DNA from: Emticicia sp. CRIBPO
GTDB lineage: Bacteria > Bacteroidota > Bacteroidia > Cytophagales > Spirosomataceae
DNA: 64,000 nucleotides
Assembly (NCBI RefSeq): GCF_009905725.1
Contig: NZ_JAAAKV010000012.1
Span: 1-64,000 of the forward strand
Direction of reading: 5' to 3'
The notes below the pieces were generated by a model. The model did no database searches. It had not been told where the DNA came from and was given only the letters and a program-made list of their open reading frames with translations. The position numbers and the translations under genes are program-made. The stretch's first letter is position 1, and each line of letters opens with the position of its first letter. Below are positions 1-8,165 of this stretch, piece after piece.

Positions 1-168
1 CCAACGTAAACTTACACCGGCCCAACGTAAACTTACACCGCTCCAACGTAAACTTACACCGGCCCAACGTAAACTTACACCGCTCCAACGTAAACTTACA
101 CCGGCCCAACGTAAACTTACACCGGCCCAACGCAGAATTACACCGGCCCAACGCAGAATTACAAAGAC
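1..168. repeat. 21-bp tandem repeat array, open at the left edge
   Basis: Eight head-to-tail units of exactly 21 bp start at 1, 22, 43, 64, 85, 106, 127 and 148. The first six read CCAACGTAAACTTACACCG followed by GC or CT. The last two change the middle to GCAGAATT, and the last decays at its 3' end. Unit 1 begins at base 1, so the array probably continues outside the window. Because 21 is a multiple of three, open frames repeat every seven codons; on the minus strand one frame reads WAGVSLR per unit. I see no start codon or gene context showing that it is translated. Confidence 0.95.
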
Positions 169-277
169 CTACATATGGATGACTGAACGGAAACCAGGAA
201 ACAGGAAGTAAAAAAACAGGAAGCAAGCTGGGGGAAGGGCAGCGACGGGGAGTTGTAGCGAAAATAGGGAAAGAACG

Positions 278-295
278 AGCCCTCTGACGAGGGCT
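278..295 (-). terminator. Hairpin after the 304-1026 gene
   Basis: A 7-bp perfect stem (AGCCCTC / GAGGGCT) with a 4-nt loop lies 8 bp beyond the stop codon of the minus-strand gene. The downstream tract is only moderately T-rich, so it may be a weak intrinsic terminator or a 3'-end stabilising stem. Confidence 0.45.
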
Positions 296-303
296 GTATT
301 GAT

Positions 304-1026
304 TCAGGACTGCTTTCTAAAGGTAATGCCTTTAATCTGACTATATTCCAGGCTCGATGCTCCGAAAACTGACTTGACGTATTTTTTAACATCGAGGGCG
401 ATGTGGGCGAGGCCGTCGCCTTCGGCATACATGGTTTTGGTGCGGGCCAGGCGGGCGTTGCTCCATACGACTTCGGCTTCCCTGACGCGGTTATTGATGG
501 CGTAGAGGCTGGCGATGAGGGCTTTCAGCGACTCGGGCTTCAGTTCTTCTTCATTGGGGGTGTACTCGGGCTGGGAAGAGACCAATTGGATAAGTCCCTG
601 CAGGTGCTCGAGGCGGGTGTCAAAGCCTTGTTGTGAGGCGGAGATGGTGCGGGTTTCGACGGCGTCGACCGTGGCCTCGGGTTTGGGGGTGGCCCTTCCT
701 CCCTGCATCTTGCGGTTGAGGGTGCGGGCGGCATCGATGATGTTCGGGCCTACGCCTGAGGCGGCCAGGGCGTTGCTGATTTTGGTAGAGAGGCCCTTGA
801 AGTCTTTGAAGGCGTCGAGACGGGCATTGACGGCGTTGTCGTAAAGGATCTCTTTGTTGATGGTGTCGGCAAAAGCGGCCTTTGAGGCTTCGAGTTTGGT
901 CCGGAGGGCGTCGAGCGAAAGGCTGGCTCTGCCGGGGTTGTAGGTGGGGCCGTAGCCGGCACAAAAGTTAATCAGGGATTCGAAGTTGGCAATGTTTTTG
1001 GCATGCCCGGTTTCTGGTGAACTCAT
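304..1026 (-). CDS. Conserved hypothetical protein of Bacteroidota
   Basis: A 240-residue protein with no signal peptide or membrane segment, predicted cytoplasmic and mainly helical. It opens MSSPETGHAKNIANFESL and carries a glycine/tyrosine-rich segment near residue 25 (CAGYGPTYNPG) followed by long amphipathic helices. I recognise this general type as a hypothetical protein recurring in Bacteroidota genomes but know no function. Codon use is GC-richer than in the AT-rich block to its right. It stands alone on the minus strand. The ATG at 1024-1026 is the only sensible start. It is followed by the hairpin at 278-295 and then the 21-bp repeat array. Confidence 0.75.
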   Translation of the reverse strand: MSSPETGHAKNIANFESLINFCAGYGPTYNPGRASLSLDALRTKLEASKAAFADTINKEILYDNAVNARLDAFKDFKGLSTKISNALAASGVGPNIIDAARTLNRKMQGGRATPKPEATVDAVETRTISASQQGFDTRLEHLQGLIQLVSSQPEYTPNEEELKPESLKALIASLYAINNRVREAEVVWSNARLARTKTMYAEGDGLAHIALDVKKYVKSVFGASSLEYSQIKGITFRKQS

Positions 1027-1372
1027 GTTAATTTATTTGTTGGTTGTTATGAAAAAAATATAAATTCTCGTCAAAGTGTGCGATTCAACTAACTATTAAA
1101 GTTGGGATTTTGAATCTTGTAGGAATAAACGGGGGGAGGTGTTTTAAAATTGTGGGGAGATATGGGGAATTTTGTTTTTTTAAGGGAAATTTAATGGGAG
1201 GATGATGCTCTTCTTTTTCAATTATAGTTTGGCTTTGCGATAAGGGTTCAATATCGTCCCCTATCGCAATTAAGAACTTAAACAAACACATGGGGTGATG
1301 GAAGTGTAAAGTTTGAAATTCAAGACATTCACATTATCTTTATATAGTACTTGCCTTTATTTAATTTAATCT
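1027..1372. other. Intergenic region without a convincing gene
   Basis: These 346 bp separate divergent genes. Left of centre are G-rich and T-rich stretches. The right end holds the candidate promoter for the 1373 gene. A minus-strand frame here (about 1085-1291) has proline- and lysine-rich composition and no family resemblance, so I do not call it. Confidence 0.5.
1312..1342 (+). promoter_or_regulatory. Candidate Bacteroidota promoter for the 1373 gene
   Basis: TTTG at 1312-1315 is followed after 19 nt by TATCTTTA at 1335-1342, one base off the TAnnTTTG -7 box. The start codon at 1373 lies about 30 nt further on, a plausible leader length. Confidence 0.4.
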
Positions 1373-1630
1373 ATGCCTTCAAACGATAGTAGTGAGCAAA
1401 GAACAGAGTTTACCATCATCAGTTCTGATGATAAATTGATACTTAACTCTGTTGAATATTACAATAAATATTACCACACCGATTTTAAAGTGGAGAGATT
1501 TATAAATGATGAGGTGGTTTTTGCCGTCATATCAGCTTCAAAATTCGAATTGTCTGATGTTTTTTCTTTAGGTTATCAGTTTGGTGCAATTGCTGAGAAT
1601 AAAAGGCAGAAGGGAGAGATTGATTGGTAA
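1373..1630 (+). CDS. Small hypothetical acidic protein, 85 aa
   Basis: An 85-residue cytoplasmic-looking protein without signal peptide or membrane segment. It is rich in Asp, Glu, Ser and Tyr and ends GEIDW. It has a candidate promoter just upstream and AT-rich codon use like the block to its right. It converges with the minus-strand NTPase gene that ends at 1713. I do not recognise a family. It could be an accessory of the neighbouring defence-like block, but the opposite orientation gives no direct support for that. Confidence 0.55.
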   Translation: MPSNDSSEQRTEFTIISSDDKLILNSVEYYNKYYHTDFKVERFINDEVVFAVISASKFELSDVFSLGYQFGAIAENKRQKGEIDW

Positions 1631-1712
1631 AGAAAAACGTCTAAGAAAAGAACTGTCGAAAGTAATGATGTCTTTTGTTAAACAAGTATTATTTATATAA
1701 CTAGCATCGGCG

Positions 1713-4700
1713 TTATTCAACGATAATAAATTTCAACGCTCTATTATGTGGACCACTTTCATCATACGAGTGCTGTTTAACTTGATATAATAAAGCAAGG
1801 TTATTATCATTCATATATTTAAAAAGCAAATCTTTTCTAAAATAGTGAAAGTCGTTTTCAAAATAAGCATCTTTAAATCCAACGCAATAAAAACATTTAT
1901 TCAAGTCGCTATCCAATATTAGGCCTTTTTCAGGCTCTGCCTTTAACCCTAGAGTCTTGCCCATCTTTATCGATGGGTAATACTCATTGCTACCGCTTAA
2001 AACAATACTTTTAGACTCCCATGAAAATTCAACCAATGTTGGCTCCGAATCAAAGGACATTTTTATCGCTTGTTTCTCTATTACTTCTTTACCGATATCT
2101 TTGTGTCTATATCCATTTTCAAACAAATTTCGAGAAGTAACGATTCTTTTAAAGTCAATATATTCTCCAGTTGGAATTAAGACCTTATCCGTTTCAAGCC
2201 GTTCAATCTCTTTAACTGCCCAATAAAGCTCTCCAAAATACTTCCTATATAAATGGTCTGGCGAAAAGTGATTGTCTGAAGACCAATCGAAAAGAGTCTT
2301 CAAGCTTATTTCCTTAGCTTTGGGCAAATTTTCGTTCTTTTTTATAAAAAAAGTCTCTATCATTAAATAAGACCTAATTTTATATTCTTCATTAACTCGT
2401 TGTTCGACCATCCCATGTAGCATAGAATACTTTTCATTTTCAAAAGAATGCTCAAATAACTCAAAAACAGAATCTATCTTGATTTCATTGTACCATGAAG
2501 GATTACCTATTCTATCAACGATGAGATCTTCGGAGTATAATCTCATAGGTAATATATAATCTTTAAACGGCATGCTCACGTCTATATCTACATCACTCAA
2601 CCTTGTGTAGTTTTTCTTCCCTGAATAAGTCTCGTACACATCTAACTTCCCATTCTTTAGCAGAAAACCTGCAAAGTCAAAAAAACCCTTCCAAGAATAC
2701 TTCTTGCCTAATCTATCTACCTTTCCCTTTACTCGTGAAATATTATTTCCAAAATAAAAATCTCTAAAGTTTTCATCTTTAAAACTTAACTTGTCACTCG
2801 TTCTAAATCCAAGTTCAAAAATCCTTTTGTATACATTAGAAATTGCGTGTCTCCTTCTACTGTAATCTTCATCAATTAATCTGGGAATAGTATAGATTCC
2901 AAAATCCATACCTATCGGCTCCGGCCAAGACATTTCATCACTTTCGTCAATTAGTTCAATTTGCTGTTCATTTGGATCGACCCATTCGTGAGGGACCTCA
3001 AATTCAAATTTTTCTAGTTTTTGAACCTCAAACTCACTTAATGAAAATACTTGCTTGTAAATTGCTAAATCAACCAAATGTTTGATAGAATCAATCACTA
3101 TATAATTAAAAACTTGGCAAGTTGAACTCGAAGAAAATTGAAGATTATATAACCTATTCGTCATCTCAGGTAGAATTCTCCGAACAAAATCTTCATCATT
3201 TTGGAGCGTTAATGCTACTCCATAACAACAACTAGCAAGACGCTCGTAAATATATTTGTCAGCTAACAACACAGAATATTCTGCCAATTCTATCAACTCC
3301 AAGGGATGTCTCTTCCCAAATTCAATTAAATAAATCGTTGCATTATCTCGTAATTCTCTAATATTTGTTGCAGTAACATAAGTGGTGAGTTTGGCTACTA
3401 ATTTATGATATTCCAAATCATTCCGATTATCTTTCTTAATTTTTTGAATACTATCTGCTATGAATTCAAAAAACGACCCAGATTCTTTATAGATGAAAAA
3501 AGTCCACGAAAGATCAAATTTCCATAAATCCAATTCTTCCAAAATTAGTGCTACAAAATGAAAATTGTACTTGATTTCATGCTTAAGCCAGTGACTTGAA
3601 GTAAGACTTAAGATTTCCTGAAGATCATAGTCGGAAACGTGTTTCAACAAATGTTGTGGCAAATCCCCATCCTTCTTATAATCAAATCCATTATATAAAT
3701 ACCACCATGAAGACGCTAAACTTTCACGAGTGCTTAAATTTAGATTAATCTCTGGTCTCAATGCGATAATAAACTTGAGAATATCCAATCGAAGCTGATG
3801 ATGATCACTTGATTTACTACCAATTACTTTTTCACTAAAAATCTTATCATTTAATAAATCATGAATAGATTTATGCTTCTCTGAAAGATACTTAGCTAAT
3901 AGATACCCCCCGACCTCTTGCTGAGTATGTTTTACAACTTCGAGCCTTTGATCAATTGCATCTTTTATAAAAATCAAATAGCCTTCCAAAACTGCTCTGG
4001 CAATAGAGTTGTCATTTGTCACATTCTCTTCTAAATCAAAAGCATCGCTAAAATCACTAATAGAAATAACGCCTTGATTGTTGAAAAAAAACATTTCAGA
4101 ACTATTGAAAAAACCTTTTACTATCCATTTATCTGCAAACAAATTCAATTTAAACTTCACTTCAGAAATTACTCGTCCAACATAATCTTCAAAAATCTGA
4201 AGATATGTTTTCATATCAAGTGTAATTTTCTTTTCATTGATTCTGGGTTCATTAATGAGTCTACAGTACAAATCTAATAAAAGTGGGATCTTAAAAATAT
4301 CTAAATCAGCAGTTGCAAAATTCTGAACTTTGATCTTATAATGGTTAAAATACAGATTACATAAGTTTATTAAATCTTCTTGCTTTTCAAATCCCCTCGT
4401 TTCGACCAACGAACTGGGAGGGGTATTCCATATTTGAGAAATATAGGAACTTCTTAGCGTACAGATAATAAAAAGGTGAGAAAAAAGACTAACTTGGTTA
4501 ATAAAATCTTGCAACTGATTCCTCCAAATAGAACTAAAACCAATATTTGACTTCGTTGTTTCATTCAGTGCATCTATAATAAAAAAACATCTTTTATCAT
4601 TTGAGGACGCAAAATTGTTCAACTTTTCCAAAACCTCATTAATTGTATACCCGAGAGGAACTTGTAAGAGCTGTAACAACCTTTCATTCAAGTTAATATT

Positions 4701-5516
4701 ATCCCCATTAAACTGTCTCGGTTTAAAAAACAAAACATGATCTCCATTTTCTTTAGCCTTATTTACTACATGAGCAGCAATATAAGTTTTTCCGGTACCA
4801 GCCTTTCCCGTAATTATTTTATTAGAACATTCATTTCTAAAATTTTCAATTACTTTATTTAGTTTACTCAGATCATAATAAACATCATTAAAAAATTGAG
4901 ATACCTGATGAAAAACGTCAAAAACCTCAGCATGCCTGTCAAGAAATTCAGACCATTTTGGAGCAGGTAAACCTATTATCTCCTTAATGGGAATCGAAAT
5001 CTGTGTAATCTGACTTTTTAAGAACAACACTCCATAGCCTTCTAACTCAAACGAACTCTTTAGGTCGTCTAGCTCCCTTTCAATCTTATCTATATTGTTT
5101 TCGAGCTCTTTTATTCTTGTAAGAAAAGAATTCGAAAAAACATGGTCCACTTCATCTTCTATATCAGCCACTTGATAAAAGTCTTTTAAAGCGTGTTTAA
5201 AACCCACTACAGAACTCTTACATGTACTTACTTCTTCGCTAATGGACCTCCTCCATTCACTAAATTTGAGAATACTTTTTAATGACTGTCTCTCAAATAC
5301 GTTACTGAGATATAAGTCGTGTATATATTTACTTTTTATCTCATCATCATATGAGATAAAAAGTAAATCGTCGAACCATTTCGCGGTAACTTCAAATGAA
5401 GGTCTATTTACTATTGTAATGACCGAATTTACTATGTTCTTAAAATAGTATCTATCCTTTTTTGTATCCTTGAAAGCACTGAATATATTTATTATTTTCC
5501 CAATCATAGCTTTCAT
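1713..5516 (-). CDS. Giant STAND/NACHT-like NTPase, putative anti-phage sensor (Avs-like)
   Basis: A 1267-residue protein. Residues 1-130 are helical with no known domain, and 133-157 look like a coiled coil. A P-loop NTPase core follows: Walker A GKAGTGKT at 237-244, Walker B FFIIDALNE at 311-319, and a sensor-like strand FIICTLRSS near 349-357. The hhhhD-x-LNE form of Walker B is typical of STAND ATPases. After the core, a helical winged-helix-like stretch includes QQEVGGYLLAKYL, and about 600 residues of C-terminal region would be the sensor. A segment RLGKKYSWKGFF resembles one I associate with large bacterial NACHT/Avs proteins; that is from memory, not an alignment. The start overlaps the stop of the 88-residue membrane protein in ATGA, implying translational coupling. 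STAND NTPases bind a trigger, oligomerise and activate an effector. No effector domain is evident here, so the membrane partner may supply it. Gene and flanks are AT-rich, suggesting horizontal acquisition. Confidence 0.75.
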   Translation of the reverse strand: MKAMIGKIINIFSAFKDTKKDRYYFKNIVNSVITIVNRPSFEVTAKWFDDLLFISYDDEIKSKYIHDLYLSNVFERQSLKSILKFSEWRRSISEEVSTCKSSVVGFKHALKDFYQVADIEDEVDHVFSNSFLTRIKELENNIDKIERELDDLKSSFELEGYGVLFLKSQITQISIPIKEIIGLPAPKWSEFLDRHAEVFDVFHQVSQFFNDVYYDLSKLNKVIENFRNECSNKIITGKAGTGKTYIAAHVVNKAKENGDHVLFFKPRQFNGDNINLNERLLQLLQVPLGYTINEVLEKLNNFASSNDKRCFFIIDALNETTKSNIGFSSIWRNQLQDFINQVSLFSHLFIICTLRSSYISQIWNTPPSSLVETRGFEKQEDLINLCNLYFNHYKIKVQNFATADLDIFKIPLLLDLYCRLINEPRINEKKITLDMKTYLQIFEDYVGRVISEVKFKLNLFADKWIVKGFFNSSEMFFFNNQGVISISDFSDAFDLEENVTNDNSIARAVLEGYLIFIKDAIDQRLEVVKHTQQEVGGYLLAKYLSEKHKSIHDLLNDKIFSEKVIGSKSSDHHQLRLDILKFIIALRPEINLNLSTRESLASSWWYLYNGFDYKKDGDLPQHLLKHVSDYDLQEILSLTSSHWLKHEIKYNFHFVALILEELDLWKFDLSWTFFIYKESGSFFEFIADSIQKIKKDNRNDLEYHKLVAKLTTYVTATNIRELRDNATIYLIEFGKRHPLELIELAEYSVLLADKYIYERLASCCYGVALTLQNDEDFVRRILPEMTNRLYNLQFSSSSTCQVFNYIVIDSIKHLVDLAIYKQVFSLSEFEVQKLEKFEFEVPHEWVDPNEQQIELIDESDEMSWPEPIGMDFGIYTIPRLIDEDYSRRRHAISNVYKRIFELGFRTSDKLSFKDENFRDFYFGNNISRVKGKVDRLGKKYSWKGFFDFAGFLLKNGKLDVYETYSGKKNYTRLSDVDIDVSMPFKDYILPMRLYSEDLIVDRIGNPSWYNEIKIDSVFELFEHSFENEKYSMLHGMVEQRVNEEYKIRSYLMIETFFIKKNENLPKAKEISLKTLFDWSSDNHFSPDHLYRKYFGELYWAVKEIERLETDKVLIPTGEYIDFKRIVTSRNLFENGYRHKDIGKEVIEKQAIKMSFDSEPTLVEFSWESKSIVLSGSNEYYPSIKMGKTLGLKAEPEKGLILDSDLNKCFYCVGFKDAYFENDFHYFRKDLLFKYMNDNNLALLYQVKQHSYDESGPHNRALKFIIVE

Positions 5517-5779
5517 TCTATATCAATATCGGAATCTTTTATTCTTTTGGTATAAATACTATCACCGCTTTTACTTCTAATTCTTATTTTACTGTTTGTT
5601 ACATCTATTGTAAAGATATTAGACACTTCTTTTTCAAAAAAAAGCACAAGCAATGTTGTAAATTGTCCTAAAACAATTATCAAAGGTTCTGGGGCCATAT
5701 CATCAAAAAACCACCAAGCAGCTATTATCAGTATTATTGTATTTAAAGCAGTCAGGATAATTTTAAAAGATTTTTTCAC
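5513..5779 (-). CDS. Small two-helix membrane protein coupled to the STAND NTPase
   Basis: An 88-residue protein. A basic N-terminus (MKKSFK) precedes two hydrophobic helices at about residues 7-25 and 32-48, joined by a short acidic loop (FDDMAPEP). A polar 35-residue tail with alternating beta-like residues ends SDIDIE. Its stop codon overlaps the NTPase start by four bases (ATGA), so the two are almost certainly co-translated in fixed ratio. In known NTPase-based immune systems, small transmembrane proteins often act as membrane-disrupting effectors. That role here is inference from architecture and linkage only, and a membrane anchor or regulator is the alternative. Confidence 0.7.
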   Translation of the reverse strand: MKKSFKIILTALNTIILIIAAWWFFDDMAPEPLIIVLGQFTTLLVLFFEKEVSNIFTIDVTNSKIRIRSKSGDSIYTKRIKDSDIDIE

Positions 5780-5875
5780 TTTATATATTCATTTAATTTT
5801 TGAGAACTCTTGCACCCTAAACTAACTAAATAACTTCTAAATTTAAAACTCTTGAAAATTAGATTTGATATTTCC

Positions 5876-6940
5876 TCAATTCCTCCCAGACTCCAGATAT
5901 TGAATAGCTTTCTTCAACTGACTGTCAAACTGATGAATTTCATCAAGATCATTGATCTCGTATTTAGTTTCCTTCTTTGCTTCGTCAAACAAGCCGATCT
6001 GCTTTCTCTTTTCTGTTAGATAAAACCTGCATATTGTTTTCCTGTTATTGTCGTCTAACAAAACCGCAAAGTAAGTTTGTGCATCTCTGAAATGTACTCT
6101 TGCTGGTTTCACTACCGAAGACAGAATCGCCCTGATTATGTAATACGAATCCATTTCCTCTTGTGTCGTCACAATCTTTGACTCTTCAGATATAGATTCA
6201 GATGCATCACTGGCCTGCACTTCCGTTTCCTTACTTAAAGCAGATTTTAGTCTCTCTGTAATGAGATCATTGATAATCTGTGCAAAAGATTTTTTGGTAA
6301 GGTTGGTAAAAAGGTCAAGCACTTTCTGAGTAACCATTCCGGGATACACTTGTTTAGCAAAGTATTTCACAAACTCCGGATTTGGATTGGCCATTTCATT
6401 TGAGATCAAAGTCTTCAGCTCATTGGTAAACTTCAACTCGGAGGCAGTATTAACAATATTCTCAAAGTCAAAATATGCCTTATGAAATTTCTTCAGTTCA
6501 TCTACTTGGTTGTCTTTTATCTCATTGATATTAAACACAAAGAAAGGTTTTTCATCCATTTTATTGGGTTCCACGAGATCGGTATAAAAACGATATTCCA
6601 GCCCATTTGATAAAATAGAAAACTTTGCTTTTGTGGTATGAAAATACCGAAACAACTGTGAAGCATTATGAACATTCAAAGGCTGTCCATGCCATTTACA
6701 TTCTATTAAGATGATGGGAGCACCATCTTTCATGATAGCATAATCTATTTTCTCTCCCTGTTTAATACCCACGTCTGCCACAAACTCTGGAACAACTTCT
6801 GAAGGGTTAAAAATGTCATAACCTAAGGCATTAATAAAGGGCATAATGAAAGCATTCTTTGTTGCTTCCTCAGTGTTAACCTGATCTTTCAGCTTAACAA
6901 CTCTCTCTCCAAGAATTTTAATCTGGTCTTTAAAGTCCAT
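5876..6940 (-). CDS. HsdR_N-like PD-(D/E)xK nuclease-domain protein (COG4748 type)
   Basis: A 354-residue protein. The N-terminal half matches the stand-alone type I restriction HsdR N-terminal fold: the helix TEEATKNAFIMPFINALGYD (23-42), then KIDY with Asp66, then IECKW with Glu80 and Lys82, together the D...ExK catalytic set of PD-(D/E)xK nucleases. The C-terminal half is helical, then a beta-rich module around residues 270-330 (HFRDAQTYFAVLLDD). No helicase or methylase follows, so this is not a complete restriction system. Such proteins are common in Bacteroidota and usually annotated as type I restriction endonuclease subunit R-like. It sits 96 bp upstream of the membrane-protein/NTPase pair on the same strand and could be co-transcribed with them, but it also occurs alone in other genomes. 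Confidence 0.8.
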   Translation of the reverse strand: MDFKDQIKILGERVVKLKDQVNTEEATKNAFIMPFINALGYDIFNPSEVVPEFVADVGIKQGEKIDYAIMKDGAPIILIECKWHGQPLNVHNASQLFRYFHTTKAKFSILSNGLEYRFYTDLVEPNKMDEKPFFVFNINEIKDNQVDELKKFHKAYFDFENIVNTASELKFTNELKTLISNEMANPNPEFVKYFAKQVYPGMVTQKVLDLFTNLTKKSFAQIINDLITERLKSALSKETEVQASDASESISEESKIVTTQEEMDSYYIIRAILSSVVKPARVHFRDAQTYFAVLLDDNNRKTICRFYLTEKRKQIGLFDEAKKETKYEINDLDEIHQFDSQLKKAIQYLESGRN

Positions 6941-7190
6941 AGTAGTAGGGTTTAAATGGAATTCGAATTTTGTAGTAAATACTCTTCAACATCAATTATT
7001 CATCAACGTTAAGCAAATTCCGTGCCTGATATACGAACAAGCATGCACGGTAGACACTATTACTATCCTTCGTTAATTTACTGAAGAGTAAATACAATAT
7101 TCAGAGAAATTAAGTGGATAGAATTATAACTCGTATTTGTTTCCGGAAAGATAAAATCGCGAAAAACATCTAAGTAGTAGTAATACCAAT

Positions 7191-8165
7191 CTAATTATCC
7201 CCTGCTACTAATGACGCATTATTATGATAATTTACCAACCCCAACGCTTCATTTTGCCTCCAACTTTTAAGGACATAATCACGATATTGCTCTCTTTTGA
7301 TTCTAAAAAACAAACTTTCCAAAGTTCCGTAATCCCATGTTCCTTTTTTACTTTTTATTCTATTGATAGCTTCATCTTCAAACAGAAACCACTGATAATT
7401 ATTAAGGATATCGTCTACCACTTGCATATTTTTTGCTTTAACAGCGTCGTAAAAAACATTCGGCACTTGATCTAATGATTTCAATCGTTTTGAAACAATC
7501 ATAATTCTATTGCGATAATTATCATTAGGATGTAAGCAGAAAGCAGAAAGCAGATTAAAGTAAGCTATTCGAGAAACTTCCAAAGTATCGTTAATGTTGA
7601 ACAAAGCAATGCTGTAATATTTACTCCCATAATAATATCTATCACTGATATTGGTTTTAACCTTATTAATTGACTCTGCATCCTCATAAGGAAATTTTTC
7701 ATTTATTGTTTTACACAAATCTATAGCTTTTAAATACTCTCCTTTATTGATGCTCTCTTCCAATTTCTTGTGCATCGAATAACTATATAAATGATAAAAA
7801 TTAGAATAATAATCGGTTCTTTCTACTATTAATAAAAATGCAGTAAAGAGATTCACTGACAGCAATAAATATATGAATGCTTGAGTCGGTAGCCTTTTCA
7901 ATTTTAACCATTGAAAAAATCTTTTTCTAAGTTCGTTCAATTCAACCCAATAAATCCAGCAACAGCCAATAGAAATCAAAACAAAAAATTCAAACCACGT
8001 ATTTTTTAAAAACCACAAAACAAAACTTAAATTCAATGAATCTATTTTAGAAGGTTCTAGTGTTTGAATAATAGCCCATAAAGTTGTGACAAAAACTGGT
8101 ATTTTTAATTTCTCCAGTTTTGAGAATAACCTTTCCTTATTTCCCTTACTACTATTATCAATCAT
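7191..8165 (-). CDS. Hypothetical membrane protein with helical-repeat tail, partner B of a coupled pair
   Basis: A 324-residue protein with two or three membrane helices in the first 115 residues (clearest at about 58-75 and 94-114), then about 200 soluble residues that look like TPR-type helical repeats (KGEYLKAIDLCKTINEKFP near 140-160). Its ATG overlaps the stop of the upstream 394-residue gene in ATGA, so the two are translationally coupled. No catalytic motif is visible and I recognise no family. It is AT-rich like the NTPase block, which lies 250 bp beyond the next gene boundary. Confidence 0.65.
   Translation of the reverse strand: MIDNSSKGNKERLFSKLEKLKIPVFVTTLWAIIQTLEPSKIDSLNLSFVLWFLKNTWFEFFVLISIGCCWIYWVELNELRKRFFQWLKLKRLPTQAFIYLLLSVNLFTAFLLIVERTDYYSNFYHLYSYSMHKKLEESINKGEYLKAIDLCKTINEKFPYEDAESINKVKTNISDRYYYGSKYYSIALFNINDTLEVSRIAYFNLLSAFCLHPNDNYRNRIMIVSKRLKSLDQVPNVFYDAVKAKNMQVVDDILNNYQWFLFEDEAINRIKSKKGTWDYGTLESLFFRIKREQYRDYVLKSWRQNEALGLVNYHNNASLVAGDN

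Noticed and set aside
1-168. CRISPR array
   Set aside because: Units are contiguous 21-mers with no spacers, and no cas gene is in the window.
1085-1291. Minus-strand small protein
   Set aside because: Pro/Lys/Ile-rich composition from low-complexity DNA, no initiation context and overlap with the likely promoter region of the 1373 gene.
5876-6940. Complete type I restriction-modification system
   Set aside because: Only the HsdR N-terminal nuclease-like domain is present; no helicase, HsdM or HsdS lies nearby.
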